A model generated the notes under the pieces. The model was given only the letters and a program-made list of their open reading frames with translations, did no database searches and was not told the DNA's origin. A DNA stretch of 64,000 nucleotides from Petrocella atlantisensis (GTDB lineage Bacteria; Bacillota; Clostridia; Lachnospirales; Vallitaleaceae), in NCBI RefSeq assembly GCF_900538275.1, contig NZ_LR130778.1, positions 434,001-498,000 of the forward strand, in the 5' to 3' direction. Within the stretch, counting starts at the first letter, position 1. Each line of letters opens with the position of its first letter. Below are positions 34,646 through 44,168 of the stretch, in pieces. The position numbers were made by a program, and so were the translations under genes.

Positions 34646-37027
34646 TTAATTTTCTACTGATTGATACACCAGATTCACAAATGCTTCTGCGCCCATCGGC
34701 TTACCAAATAAATAGCCTTGGGCAATATCACAGGACATGCTTTCAAGTAACTTACTTTGTTGGCTTGTTTCTATCCCCTCAGCAACAACTTTTAATCCCA
34801 TACTATGGGCGATGTCAATGATGGCACCCACCATTACCTGTTCATAATTTTTTATAGTAACATTTTTTATAAAATGTTGATCGATTTTTAATTGGTCTAT
34901 TGGTAGTGCTTTTAAATAACTAAGTGAGGAATAGCCTGTTCCAAAGTCATCCAAAGAGAAACTTACGCCTATTTCTTTCAATTGGGTCATGATGCCCATG
35001 GTTGTTTCTAAACTTTCCATCGCAACGCTTTCCGTAATTTCCAACTTTAATCTTTTTGGATCCATACCTGTCTCATTTATTATTCGTTGCACATTTTGTA
35101 CCAAATTCCGATTTGAAAACTGCTTAGATGATATATTCACAGCCATTATAATCCCTTTGATACCAATAGATTCCCAATAGACACTTTGAGTACAGGCTAC
35201 TTTTAATATGTGTTCTCCTAAAGGTGTAATTAATCCGTTGTCTTCTGCAAATCCAATAAATGTCATCGGCGATAATAGGCCTTTTTTGCAATGATTCCAT
35301 CGCACAAGTGCTTCAACGGCTATTATTTTTTTGCTCTTGTAATCCAATTGAGGTTGATAGTGTAATATGAATTCTCCTTCAGCTAGACCTCTGCGAATAT
35401 CATCTTCCATTTTGTGCTTTAAAACCATCTTTTCATTCATACTTTTCTCATAGAATTCATAACGGTTTTTACCTAATTCCTTGGCTTTGTAAGTAGCATT
35501 ATCCGCATTCATGAAAAGAGTATCAAGGTCTTGTCCGTCATAGGGATAGATTGCTATGCCAATACTTGCAGTAAGATTAAATACATTTTCTTTAATCTTG
35601 ATAGGGGTATTTATAATTGCCTGAACTTGTTCTGCAATTTCTCCTGCTTGCATGAGGTCACAATCACTTACTATTATGGCAAATTCATCACCACCGACCC
35701 TTGCTATAACATCACAATGTATTTCTTCATTTAGCTTACTTGCCAAGCTCTGAATGATTTCATCTCCTATTTTATGACCTTTTGTATCATTAATAGTTTT
35801 GAAGTCATCTAAATCAATATGTACCAAGGCACTCTCAAGTCTTCTTCCATCTGAAAAAATCTTGCTCAATCGTTGAAATAGCATAACTCTATTGGGTAAG
35901 CCTGTTAGCATATCATAATATGTTAATTTGTCAAATGATTCTTCAGCCTTGATACGTTCTGTGATTTCTGTAATAAAACCAGATACCCTTATGGCTCTTC
36001 CACTTTGATCCAATATGCTTTTGCCACGGGCAAAAAGCCACTTGATTTCACCATCCCCGGCCACAACTCTATACTGTAGTTCCTTATAATTATTTTCCAT
36101 GTCTTTGAAGCTCTCAATAAAATACATATATTGGGCTTGATCTTCACTATGGACATATTCTAACCATATTTCTTGATTGATTTTTGCATCTTTCTTTAGT
36201 CCTACAATCTGAAGACCTCTATTAGAAATATAAAAAACATCCTCGATTATATTCCAGTCCCATATGACATCATTAGAACCTTCAACTGCATGTTTATATC
36301 TGTCTTGGGCAATGCGCAAATTTTCTTCTTTATTTTTTAGAAGTCTAATATTGGTGAGTAATGTCTGTCTTGTATTTATAATTGTATCAAACATGCTGTT
36401 CAATCGATTACTAAGTCTTTCAAGATCATGATTTCCCTGAACCTCAATACGATAACTTTCATCACCTTCTGAAAAAGCAGTTATGCCTTCTGCAATTCTA
36501 TCAATAGCCGATGTGATTTTGGATGACACAAATATAATGGCAATAAAAATCGCTATGTTTATAAAAATCATCTTAACAATGTAAGACCCTAATTCCTTAT
36601 ACAGTACATCTCTCAAAAAAAAGGCCGTTGTTGTTAAATAAATTTGACCTACATAGATACTATCATAGAATATATCATTCTTATACGTCATGTCATGATA
36701 TTTGACATCATAAGGCTCTTCTGATTTCTCCATTTCATAAACAAGGTTATCATTATCGTCCATTATTTGAACCTTTGCAACTGTTTGAGATTCAAGAAAA
36801 ACTGTACCAATTTTGTCAATACTCTCATCATTATATGTCCAAAGTGCTTGCGCCATGGCAGCTGAAGACATATCCAATAATAAATATGCTTCATCCTCCA
36901 AATCCTGATGCATTTCCACCTGTTTACCCTTCAAATCAATGACAAAGCTCAATGTAAGGATGATAAAAACTGCTAGCAAGATTGGAAATCTTATTAAAGT
37001 ACTTAGTTTCTTTTTACTATTAAACAC
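34646..37027 (-). CDS. Membrane PAS-GGDEF-EAL protein (c-di-GMP synthesis/hydrolysis)
   Basis: The protein likely makes and/or degrades cyclic di-GMP. Layout: membrane helix (about 10-32), extracytoplasmic sensor region (about 35-145), second helix (about 150-170), HAMP-like linker, PAS/PAC domain (about 240-365), GGDEF domain and EAL domain. The GGDEF motif is intact (RVGGDEFA), without an obvious upstream RxxD inhibitory site. The EAL domain keeps EALVRW, DDFGTGYSS and EGIET, so both activities are possible. The frame runs up to a TTG at 37048, but AAGGAG lies 6 bases before the GTG at 37027. It is co-transcribed with the lipoprotein gene just upstream. Confidence 0.93.
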   Translation of the reverse strand: MFNSKKKLSTLIRFPILLAVFIILTLSFVIDLKGKQVEMHQDLEDEAYLLLDMSSAAMAQALWTYNDESIDKIGTVFLESQTVAKVQIMDDNDNLVYEMEKSEEPYDVKYHDMTYKNDIFYDSIYVGQIYLTTTAFFLRDVLYKELGSYIVKMIFINIAIFIAIIFVSSKITSAIDRIAEGITAFSEGDESYRIEVQGNHDLERLSNRLNSMFDTIINTRQTLLTNIRLLKNKEENLRIAQDRYKHAVEGSNDVIWDWNIIEDVFYISNRGLQIVGLKKDAKINQEIWLEYVHSEDQAQYMYFIESFKDMENNYKELQYRVVAGDGEIKWLFARGKSILDQSGRAIRVSGFITEITERIKAEESFDKLTYYDMLTGLPNRVMLFQRLSKIFSDGRRLESALVHIDLDDFKTINDTKGHKIGDEIIQSLASKLNEEIHCDVIARVGGDEFAIIVSDCDLMQAGEIAEQVQAIINTPIKIKENVFNLTASIGIAIYPYDGQDLDTLFMNADNATYKAKELGKNRYEFYEKSMNEKMVLKHKMEDDIRRGLAEGEFILHYQPQLDYKSKKIIAVEALVRWNHCKKGLLSPMTFIGFAEDNGLITPLGEHILKVACTQSVYWESIGIKGIIMAVNISSKQFSNRNLVQNVQRIINETGMDPKRLKLEITESVAMESLETTMGIMTQLKEIGVSFSLDDFGTGYSSLSYLKALPIDQLKIDQHFIKNVTIKNYEQVMVGAIIDIAHSMGLKVVAEGIETSQQSKLLESMSCDIAQGYLFGKPMGAEAFVNLVYQSVEN

Positions 37028-37044
37028 AAAGAACTCCTTATCTA

Positions 37045-37875
37045 TCAAAATATGTTATGGTCAGCCATGATTCGTTGATAGGTACCATCATAAAAGATGG
37101 ATTTATACGCTTCATTGAAAGACTTTTTTAACTGATCTGTATCCGGATATGTTTTGGATAAAATCATATAATAGTCATGATTCCTAGCGCTTACATTAAG
37201 GGTTTGAAAAACTTTTTGATCATCTTTGTATAACCTTTGAATGATGTGTTCTGCTACATATTTATCTTCGATAAAAAAATCAATGCGTCTTGCATAAAGC
37301 ATTTTTACTAGTGCTTCTGTATCGTCTGCCCATTCAACATTTATGCCCATTGCCTTAATGTCTGATGGGCTGCCATACCAATAACCGTTCGTGCCTCCAA
37401 ATGTCAACCCTTTGAAATCTTGCAAATCTTCAAATATCTTACTTGAATCTTTAAAGATGTCTTGATTTTCTCTATAGTAATATAAATGCTGGCTACTAAA
37501 TATGGGAACCGAAAAATTAAAATCATTTAAATTATCTTCAGAAAATCCATAAGGATAGGATGCCCACGCCTCACCATTTCTCAGCATTTCTCTACACCGT
37601 TCCCATGGGTAATATCGCACTTCATAATCTATACCACTGCGGTTAAGGACTTCTATAACCGTCGCATCTAGAAATCCAGGATTATTCTTATCAGATGATG
37701 TGTATGGCAAATATTCACCCGTCACTATCAGTACTTTACCTGGTTCAATCGCTTCGTTTGTTTGGATTGATTCCATTTGAACATCTTGTGGTATATCACT
37801 TTCACACGCTACAAGAAACATTAAGAACCCTACTATGAAAATCTCTTTAATTCTTCTGTATAGAATAACCAACAC
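37045..37875 (-). CDS. Solute-binding lipoprotein (SBP_bac_3-like), partner of the GGDEF-EAL protein
   Basis: A secreted lipoprotein with a lipobox ending in Cys24 (FLVAC), followed by a type 3 solute-binding fold: VLIVTGEYLPYTSS at the mature N-terminus, ATVIEVLNRSGIDYEVRYYPW, and the second lobe with GLTFGGTNGYWYG. No ABC permease or ATPase is nearby. The gene ends 17 bases before the GGDEF-EAL start, so it may act as a ligand-binding co-receptor rather than for uptake (inference). The start appears to be GTG at 37875 with AAGG upstream; TTG at 37872 is an alternative. Confidence 0.85.
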   Translation of the reverse strand: MLVILYRRIKEIFIVGFLMFLVACESDIPQDVQMESIQTNEAIEPGKVLIVTGEYLPYTSSDKNNPGFLDATVIEVLNRSGIDYEVRYYPWERCREMLRNGEAWASYPYGFSEDNLNDFNFSVPIFSSQHLYYYRENQDIFKDSSKIFEDLQDFKGLTFGGTNGYWYGSPSDIKAMGINVEWADDTEALVKMLYARRIDFFIEDKYVAEHIIQRLYKDDQKVFQTLNVSARNHDYYMILSKTYPDTDQLKKSFNEAYKSIFYDGTYQRIMADHNIF

Positions 37876-37950
37876 CTACCTTAATTATACTATAGACAGT
37901 TTACCATTGTATTCTACTCAAAACAATAGTTACTCATAGTTGCTTTCATA

Positions 37951-37987
37951 ATAAAAAAGATACAAAACCTTAGTCCTGCATCTTTTC
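37951..37987 (-). terminator. Rho-independent terminator of nrdR
   Basis: On the minus strand AAAAGATGCA pairs with TGTATCTTTT (one G-T pair) around a 12-base loop, followed by TTTTTTATTATG, just after the nrdR stop. Confidence 0.75.
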
Positions 37988-38002
37988 TTACTTTACTTAC
38001 TT

Positions 38003-38458
38003 TTATTTTTCTTTGAGAATTTTTTTCAGTTCGTCCATAAAGGTATTGATGTCTCTAAACTCTCTATATATTGAGGCAAATCTCACATAGGCGACTTCAT
38101 CTAAGGATTTGAGACCTTCCATGGCTATTTCACCAATCTGACTGGAATCAACTTCCTTTTTCATAGCATTGTAGAGTTGATTTTCGATATCATCCACCAG
38201 AGCATCGATGCTCTTCATCGCTACCGGTCGTTTGTGACAGGATCTCACCAACCCGGACATGAGTTTATCTCTAGAGTATGGCTCTCTAGAGTTATCTTTC
38301 TTAACAATGATCAGCGGCATACTTTCTACTGTTTCATAAGTTGTAAACCTTTTCTCACAATTCTCACATTGCCTTCTTCGCCTAATGGCGTTGTTCTCTT
38401 CCGATGGCCTTGAATCTATTACTTTGATACTTTCAGTTCCACAATAAGGACATTTCAT
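38003..38458 (-). CDS. nrdR: NrdR, repressor of ribonucleotide reductase genes
   Basis: NrdR senses ATP/dATP and represses nrd operons. The N-terminal zinc ribbon has Cys3, Cys6, Cys31 and Cys34, with the basic stretch AIRRRRQC. The ATP-cone domain (about 49-139) begins IIVKKDNSREPYSRDKL. Length (151) is exact for the family. AAGGGG precedes the ATG. It follows ftsZ across a hairpin-containing gap of about 70 bases. Confidence 0.97.
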   Translation of the reverse strand: MKCPYCGTESIKVIDSRPSEENNAIRRRRQCENCEKRFTTYETVESMPLIIVKKDNSREPYSRDKLMSGLVRSCHKRPVAMKSIDALVDDIENQLYNAMKKEVDSSQIGEIAMEGLKSLDEVAYVRFASIYREFRDINTFMDELKKILKEK

Positions 38459-38478
38459 ACTCGATCCCCTTCTTCAAG

Positions 38479-38529
38479 CCAAAGCATGGTCACCAATGTA
38501 ACCATGCTTTGGGGTATTTTATAAAATAC
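38479..38529. terminator. Hairpins between ftsZ and nrdR
   Basis: A stem with 12-bp arms, CCAAAGCATGGT / ACCATGCTTTGG (38479-38512), is followed by a perfect 16-base palindrome GTATTTTATAAAATAC (38514-38529) next to the ftsZ stop. There is no clear U-run on the minus strand, so it could be a weak terminator, an attenuator, or an RNA 3'-end stabiliser that separates ftsZ from nrdR expression. Confidence 0.6.
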
Positions 38530-39722
38530 TATTTATTTTTTCGTCTTTGCAGGAATGGTGGTATATCAATAGGTTGATCATCGGTTGAAACGTACTTTTC
38601 CGTTTTTACCGCCACTTCTTTTTCCTGTGCCACTGTCTTTTCCCTATCCGCTTCCGTTTGTGGCTCCACTGCAGCATCTCTTTTTTCTTCTTTATTCTGT
38701 CCGTATTTTGTATTAGATGTTTCCATACGTTCTTTGTATGTTGTCGTTGGATAAGGATCTACGGCTTTTGCTTCAAATCCGGTAGCAATAACGGTAACCA
38801 CCAGTTCATCATCTAAATTCTCATCTATACTTTGTCCATAGATTACGTTTGCATCATAGCCTGCAGCTTCTTGTATTAATTGGATCGCGTCATTGGCATC
38901 AAACATAGACATGTTTAAATCACCACTGATGTTAATCAGCATGTGCTTAGCTCCGTCTATGGTTGTTTCAAGTAACGGACTGGAAATAGCAAGTCGTGCA
39001 GCCTCTTCCGCTTTATTATCACCTTTTGCTCGTCCAATACCAATATGAGCCACACCTTTATCGCTCATAACCGTCGCTACATCAGCAAAGTCCAAATTGA
39101 TAATACCCGGTGTATAAATCAAATCTGATATACCTTGTACACCTTGTTGTAATACTTCGTCTGCTTTTTTGAATGCATCTCTCATGGTTGTTCTACGATC
39201 TACAACAGATAAGAGTTTCTGATTCGGTATAACAATTAAAGTATCCACGTTCTTTTTGAGCTCAATAATACCTTGATCGGCATTCTGCATACGACCACGG
39301 CCTTCAAATTCAAAAGGCTTGGTCACAACACCTACGGTTAAAATACCCTGTTGTTTGGCAATGTTTGCAATAACTGGTGCAGCGCCTGTACCTGTTCCAC
39401 CCCCCATACCGGCGGTAATAAATACCATGTCATAACCTTTTATAATCTGGGCCAATTCATCATGGCTTTCTTCTGCTGCTTTTAGACCAATCTCCGGTTT
39501 GGCACCTGCACCCAATCCTCTGGTCAATTTTTCTCCAATTTGTACTTTGTTTTTTGCTTTTGATCCGTTGAGTGCTTGAACATCTGTATTAACCGCAACA
39601 AATTCTACACCTGTCACCGCATCCTCAACCATTCTATTAACGGCATTGTTACCACCACCGCCTACACCTATAACTACTATTTTTGCAATATTACTTCGAT
39701 CGCTCATATTAATCTCCAACAA
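38529..39722 (-). CDS. ftsZ: FtsZ, tubulin-like cell-division GTPase
   Basis: FtsZ polymerises into the division ring. The GTP-binding loop GGGTGTG is at residues 107-113 and the catalytic T7 loop NLDFADV at about 209. A variable linker (about 325-380) leads to the conserved C-terminal peptide ([10 protein letters not shown]) that binds partners such as SepF or FtsA. The start is probably TTG at 39722: AGGAGG lies 7 bases upstream and the product then begins MLEI like many clostridial homologues. An ATG at 39707 is the alternative. It has its own promoter downstream of ftsQ. Confidence 0.97.
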   Translation of the reverse strand: MLEINMSDRSNIAKIVVIGVGGGGNNAVNRMVEDAVTGVEFVAVNTDVQALNGSKAKNKVQIGEKLTRGLGAGAKPEIGLKAAEESHDELAQIIKGYDMVFITAGMGGGTGTGAAPVIANIAKQQGILTVGVVTKPFEFEGRGRMQNADQGIIELKKNVDTLIVIPNQKLLSVVDRRTTMRDAFKKADEVLQQGVQGISDLIYTPGIINLDFADVATVMSDKGVAHIGIGRAKGDNKAEEAARLAISSPLLETTIDGAKHMLINISGDLNMSMFDANDAIQLIQEAAGYDANVIYGQSIDENLDDELVVTVIATGFEAKAVDPYPTTTYKERMETSNTKYGQNKEEKRDAAVEPQTEADREKTVAQEKEVAVKTEKYVSTDDQPIDIPPFLQRRKNK

Positions 39723-39813
39723 TTCATATCCTCCTCACAGCTAAGCCATGTCATTTTTCATATATCTCTAGCACTAGGCCAATTATAACGAATATGGTAC
39801 TTTTCTTATGTCT

Positions 39814-39842
39814 ATAATATAGTTTTTCATCTCATTAATCAA
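39814..39842 (-). promoter_or_regulatory. Sigma-A promoter for ftsZ
   Basis: TTGATT, 17 bases and TATTAT on the minus strand lie in the ftsQ-ftsZ gap, about 90 bases upstream of the ftsZ start. It would give ftsZ expression independent of the mraZ promoter. Confidence 0.6.
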
Positions 39843-39854
39843 CAAGTATTTCAT

Positions 39855-40619
39855 TTATTCCGTATTTTTTTTAAAGATGAATTGCTGACCATCTTGTTCT
39901 AAGTTAAGGGTTCCTGATAAATCAGAAGGCAATTTTTTCATGACATCACCGGCATTTCTCATCTTCATGTCCAATTGGGTTGCTTCTCCCAGTTCTATTT
40001 TGATGTTGTTTACATAAAGATTCAACGCTTTTAAGTCATTTGTCGGAAACTCAATGTGAGTTATGGGTACTTGATATTTTGATTTTAAGTGGTGTAGCTC
40101 CAGAAGTGTGGTTAGCACCTCTTCTTGAATATCCAGCTTATTTCCAATAACTGCGCTACCAACATATAGCCCTTCTACAATCGGAATTCCTGACTTCTGT
40201 TTCTTCTGATACGCGATAATATACCCATTCTTATCCAAAGCAAGAAACTGATCTTGATACCTTATGTAGTTGATCACCTCTTTTTCCGTTACTATGATGT
40301 GTAACTTATTATACCCATTATACTGAATCTCTACCTCTTTGATATATGGGTATTTTGAATAGTCTTTTTCTTTATTAAAAAACACTTCAATAACATTGGA
40401 ATTTTTTTGAATATGTACCATCTCGATAATCTCTTCTTTAGTATATTGGAAATTGCCGCTTACGACGATGTTTTTAATACTTGCCAGTTCAAGAAGGATA
40501 TAGAGCGAAGCAACCAGTATAATGGTAACAATCACCAAGCCGATTAGAAATCGACTGGAGTAACCTTCATGTTTTTCTTTTTTTCTTTTTTTCATGGCAA
40601 CAACTTTCTCTCTCATCAT
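39855..40619 (-). CDS. ftsQ: DivIB/FtsQ, division septum protein
   Basis: FtsQ/DivIB recruits and stabilises the FtsL-DivIC complex at the septum. A basic cytosolic N-terminus (KKRKKEKHEG) is followed by one membrane helix (about 25-47), then a POTRA domain (about 48-118: IKNIVVSGNFQYTKEEI) and the beta domain. Length (254) is normal. The start overlaps the ftsW stop as TAATG. Confidence 0.9.
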   Translation of the reverse strand: MMREKVVAMKKRKKEKHEGYSSRFLIGLVIVTIILVASLYILLELASIKNIVVSGNFQYTKEEIIEMVHIQKNSNVIEVFFNKEKDYSKYPYIKEVEIQYNGYNKLHIIVTEKEVINYIRYQDQFLALDKNGYIIAYQKKQKSGIPIVEGLYVGSAVIGNKLDIQEEVLTTLLELHHLKSKYQVPITHIEFPTNDLKALNLYVNNIKIELGEATQLDMKMRNAGDVMKKLPSDLSGTLNLEQDGQQFIFKKNTE

Positions 40620-41773
40620 TATAAATGATCCAATCTACTCGCATTTTGTCTAGCAATGTTTAGCACTAGACCAAGTTCAACAAGCAAAAAAATCAAAGAA
40701 GATCCACCGTAACTAATAAAGGGTAAGGGTATACCTGTCGCCGGAATTGTATTGGTTACAACACCAATATTTATGAATACTTGTAACCCAATATGAATCA
40801 TGACCGCTGTTACAATCAAAATCTCGACAACCGCACTTGATGAACGGATAATCTCCAAACAACGCCATAACAACAAAGCAAATAGCATGATAATTGCAAT
40901 AGCTCCAAATAGCCCTAATTCTTCGCAAATAATCGAGAAGATAATATCATTGTGGGCTTCCGGTATGAAGTCAATCTTTTGTATGCTTTTTCCAAGTCCT
41001 ACACCAAAGAAACCACCAGATCCAATGGCATATAAGGATTGAATGGTTTGAAATCCTTTACCTAAGGGATCTGAAAAAGGACCGTTAAGCCATATGTCAA
41101 TCCTTGAGCTTCGATACCCGGCCACTCGAAAAAATATGAAGCCAAGTAGACCTAGTGGTGGTAGAGCAATCAAAATGAGTTTTGGTACGTTCTTATACAT
41201 GACAAATACCATACCGCCGATTATCGCTGTGATGACAATGGCCGTACTTAGGTTTTCAACACCAATCAAGAGGATGGGTAGGGCCGTCGCACCAAGAACA
41301 AAACCAAGTGCTTTAAAGTTGTTTATATGTTTTTCAAAACCGGCCATTAAACTACTCATCGCCATAATCAACACAACTTTTGCCAACTCGGAAGGTTGAA
41401 TACTTATGTCTCCAAATAAAGTCAACCATCTTTTTGATCCGTTGATGTCCTCAGGTTGAAGCAATACCAATATAAGCATAATGAGCATGATGACATAAAA
41501 ATACCCTGAAAACTTAAGAAATAACCTATAGTTAATTCTTGAAACTATGAACATAACAACAGCACCGATCACAACCCATACGACTTGTCGTATAAAGAAA
41601 TGGTTGTGGTTGCCATAGTGGGCGTATGCGGAATAATAGCTCGAGCTATAGATCATAACGATGCCAAAAACCATGAGAAGAAGCACAACAAATACTAAGG
41701 TTATATCTGTTCTACCTTTTGTTATGAGTGACGTTGAATTAGATTTTGCTTTTTTATATGCCTTATGTTCCAT
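40619..41773 (-). CDS. ftsW: FtsW/SpoVE-type SEDS peptidoglycan glycosyltransferase
   Basis: SEDS-family septal peptidoglycan polymerase that pairs with the class B PBP encoded upstream. About ten membrane helices and the SEDS signatures are present: GSKRWL, IQPSELAKV, NAHNDIIFSIICEELGL-like EAHNDIIFSIICEELGL and PFISYGGSS. The open frame extends to 41830 and overlaps mraY, but AGGGAG lies 6 bases before the ATG at 41773, which I prefer. FtsW and sporulation-specific SpoVE cannot be told apart by sequence alone here. Confidence 0.93.
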   Translation of the reverse strand: MEHKAYKKAKSNSTSLITKGRTDITLVFVVLLLMVFGIVMIYSSSYYSAYAHYGNHNHFFIRQVVWVVIGAVVMFIVSRINYRLFLKFSGYFYVIMLIMLILVLLQPEDINGSKRWLTLFGDISIQPSELAKVVLIMAMSSLMAGFEKHINNFKALGFVLGATALPILLIGVENLSTAIVITAIIGGMVFVMYKNVPKLILIALPPLGLLGFIFFRVAGYRSSRIDIWLNGPFSDPLGKGFQTIQSLYAIGSGGFFGVGLGKSIQKIDFIPEAHNDIIFSIICEELGLFGAIAIIMLFALLLWRCLEIIRSSSAVVEILIVTAVMIHIGLQVFINIGVVTNTIPATGIPLPFISYGGSSLIFLLVELGLVLNIARQNASRLDHL

Positions 41774-41801
41774 CGTAAACTCCCTATTAGCATGCCTAAT
41801 G

Positions 41802-42770
41802 TCACAATCCAAAATGGACAATGATTCCAATATAACTTATGAGACACATCATGATGGTTATAATGGTAAATACATAGACTATCTTGGTTTCTTTCCAACC
41901 CATCAGTTCGAAATGATGATGAATGGGTGCCATCTTGAACAGTCTTTTTTTTGTTTTTTTATAATAAGCCACTTGTAGCATGACCGATATGACTTCGATT
42001 AAATAAATCACGCCTATGAATAGGATTATAATTGGTAATTTCATATATATGGCCGTGGCTGCGACGAGTCCTCCAAGCGCAAGAGAACCGGTATCGCCCA
42101 TGAATAATGCGGCTGGATGGCTATTATAGATTAGAAAACCAAGTAGTGCACCAATAGCGACCCCAATTAGAGGTGCTAATTGAGAACCAACGATAAGATC
42201 CATCACTAGAAAAAAGGTTAATACCGCTATTGTTACTGATGTGGCTAGACCATCAATACCATCCGTCAAGTTAACACCATTAACTGTACCAAGCATAAAC
42301 ACTATGATAAATGGGATATATAACCATCCCAAGTCCAAACTGCCTCCACGTATAAAGGGTACAATCAATGTTGTCACGTCCACCGCATTACCATAAAGAA
42401 ACGCCAGAAAGCCACCGGTGATGATCAATTGGGCAAGCAGTTTTTGATATGCCTTCAAACCAAGAGATCGTTTTTTGACCACTTTGATATAATCATCTAT
42501 AAATCCGATGACAGCAAAACCGACACTAACAAGTAATACCGGAAGGATGACTGGTGTTCTCATTGCCATGATACCGCCTATAAGTATGATTACCAACATA
42601 AAAATTAACCCACCCATAGTGGGTGTACCTGTTTTTATCAGGTGGCTCTGTGGCCCATCATCTCTTACAAACTGACCGAACTTCAATTTTCTCAAGTAAG
42701 GTAAACTTATAGGAACCAGCACTGCTGTCAATAGCGTTGCCCCAAGGATAACTGCAATCAGTTCCATCAT
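41802..42770 (-). CDS. mraY: MraY, phospho-MurNAc-pentapeptide transferase
   Basis: MraY makes lipid I from UDP-MurNAc-pentapeptide and undecaprenyl phosphate. The multi-spanning protein carries the catalytic aspartates in FIDDYIKV and NLTDGIDGLA, and the HHH motif in PIHHHFEL. Length (322) is typical. The start forms an ATGA overlap with murF. The next gene is ftsW after only 28 bases, so murD, usual at this spot, is absent here. Confidence 0.97.
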   Translation of the reverse strand: MMELIAVILGATLLTAVLVPISLPYLRKLKFGQFVRDDGPQSHLIKTGTPTMGGLIFMLVIILIGGIMAMRTPVILPVLLVSVGFAVIGFIDDYIKVVKKRSLGLKAYQKLLAQLIITGGFLAFLYGNAVDVTTLIVPFIRGGSLDLGWLYIPFIIVFMLGTVNGVNLTDGIDGLATSVTIAVLTFFLVMDLIVGSQLAPLIGVAIGALLGFLIYNSHPAALFMGDTGSLALGGLVAATAIYMKLPIIILFIGVIYLIEVISVMLQVAYYKKTKKRLFKMAPIHHHFELMGWKETKIVYVFTIITIMMCLISYIGIIVHFGL

Positions 42771-44167
42771 TTCACCTCAAACTTTCTTATCAACGCTTCT
42801 CGAATTTTTTCAAAAGCCATCCCTCTTGATGCTTTTAACAATACAATGTCATGATCCATAATGTGCTTCTCCAAAGATACAAGAAAATCTTCTACGCATT
42901 CATAGTAATGGCTCTTAATGGCTTCAGGTTCAAAACGCTTGATAACATCATAGGTCCATTTGGCCTCTTTTCCAATTAATATACATACATCCGGTTTGCT
43001 CTTAATGACTTGATGTCCGACTTGCTCATGTCCTTTTTTTGAGTAGGACCCCATTTCAAACATACTACCCAGTATCGCTACACTTCTCTCTGTTGCTTCC
43101 TTAAGAACACTTAAGGTCTTAAGGGCGCCGTTCATGGAATCTACACTGGCATTGTAGGCATCGTCAATAATTCTTAATCGGTCACCAATCTTGTATTCGT
43201 TTAAGCGCATTTTAGCTGGTTCATATTGTAGTATACCTTTAATAATATTTTCCTTCTCTATACCTAAATATTCACCGATTAATACGCCACCTAAGGCGTT
43301 TAATAAGATGTGCTCACCCGGATAATTGACCGTCATACTGTATATACCTCGGTCTGTAGCCACGGTCATTTTTTGTCTGCCTTGATCCAGCACTTGGTAA
43401 TTGACCACACAACAATCGTTGCCTTGAGTATAACCGTACGTCTTCACTCGACGTCCATACTGAAGTTTCAACGGTTTCAAATAAGGATCATCCCCATTCA
43501 AAATGATTAGTCCTTCATCTTGTATATGGGGTAACATTTCTGTTTTTGCTTTTAATATGCCTTCTTGGGATCCTAGAAACTCTATATGAGATACCCCAAT
43601 ATTTGTAATCATGCCAATCTCAGGTTTTAATATGTTCGCCAAATAATCAATTTCTCCAAAATGATTCATACCCAGTTCTATGACAGCAACTTCAGCGTCA
43701 GGTTCAAGAGATAATATAGATAAAGGAAGGCCAATGTCATTATTATAATTGCCGTCGGTTTTATGCACTTTGAACTTCGTTTCTAATATACTTGCTAACA
43801 TTTCTTTGGTACTGGTTTTGCCCACACTACCTGTTATACCAATAAAGGGGATGGTAAATTGTTGTCTATAAAAGGCCGCCAAATGTCCCAGTGCCTTTTT
43901 TGTATCCTTCACAATGATGGCCGGAAACCCTACCGGGACATGGTCAATTGATACCGAAAAAACACATAAGGCGCCTGCCGAAATGGCTTCTTTTATAAAA
44001 TCATGGCCATCAAAACGTTCTCCAATAATGGGAATATACAAATCATTCTTTTGAACTTCTCGGCTATCTATGATAACTCGATGGATGTATTTTTCTGTTA
44101 AAGATTCTTTATTAATAAAAGTACCTTCAATCGCATTCGTAATCTGTTCAATGGATATTCTTTTCAA
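42767..44167 (-). CDS. murF: MurF, UDP-MurNAc-pentapeptide synthetase
   Basis: MurF adds D-Ala-D-Ala to the UDP-MurNAc-tripeptide. ATP-binding loop TGSVGKTST starts at residue 112, followed by NYNNDIGLP and IELGMNHFGEIDYL; the C-terminal domain includes DDAYNASVDSM. Length (466) is standard. The start codon is TTG, with AGGAGG 6 bases upstream overlapping the end of murE; no ATG lies nearby. Confidence 0.97.
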   Translation of the reverse strand: MKRISIEQITNAIEGTFINKESLTEKYIHRVIIDSREVQKNDLYIPIIGERFDGHDFIKEAISAGALCVFSVSIDHVPVGFPAIIVKDTKKALGHLAAFYRQQFTIPFIGITGSVGKTSTKEMLASILETKFKVHKTDGNYNNDIGLPLSILSLEPDAEVAVIELGMNHFGEIDYLANILKPEIGMITNIGVSHIEFLGSQEGILKAKTEMLPHIQDEGLIILNGDDPYLKPLKLQYGRRVKTYGYTQGNDCCVVNYQVLDQGRQKMTVATDRGIYSMTVNYPGEHILLNALGGVLIGEYLGIEKENIIKGILQYEPAKMRLNEYKIGDRLRIIDDAYNASVDSMNGALKTLSVLKEATERSVAILGSMFEMGSYSKKGHEQVGHQVIKSKPDVCILIGKEAKWTYDVIKRFEPEAIKSHYYECVEDFLVSLEKHIMDHDIVLLKASRGMAFEKIREALIRKFEVK

Positions 44168-44168
44168 T

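Noticed and set aside
37045-37875. Lipoprotein gene as part of an amino-acid ABC transporter
   Set aside because: No permease or ATPase gene is adjacent; the only partner gene encodes a c-di-GMP enzyme.
40619-41830. ftsW start overlapping the end of mraY at 41830
   Set aside because: A clear AGGGAG ribosome site 6 bases before the ATG at 41773 makes the longer form unlikely.
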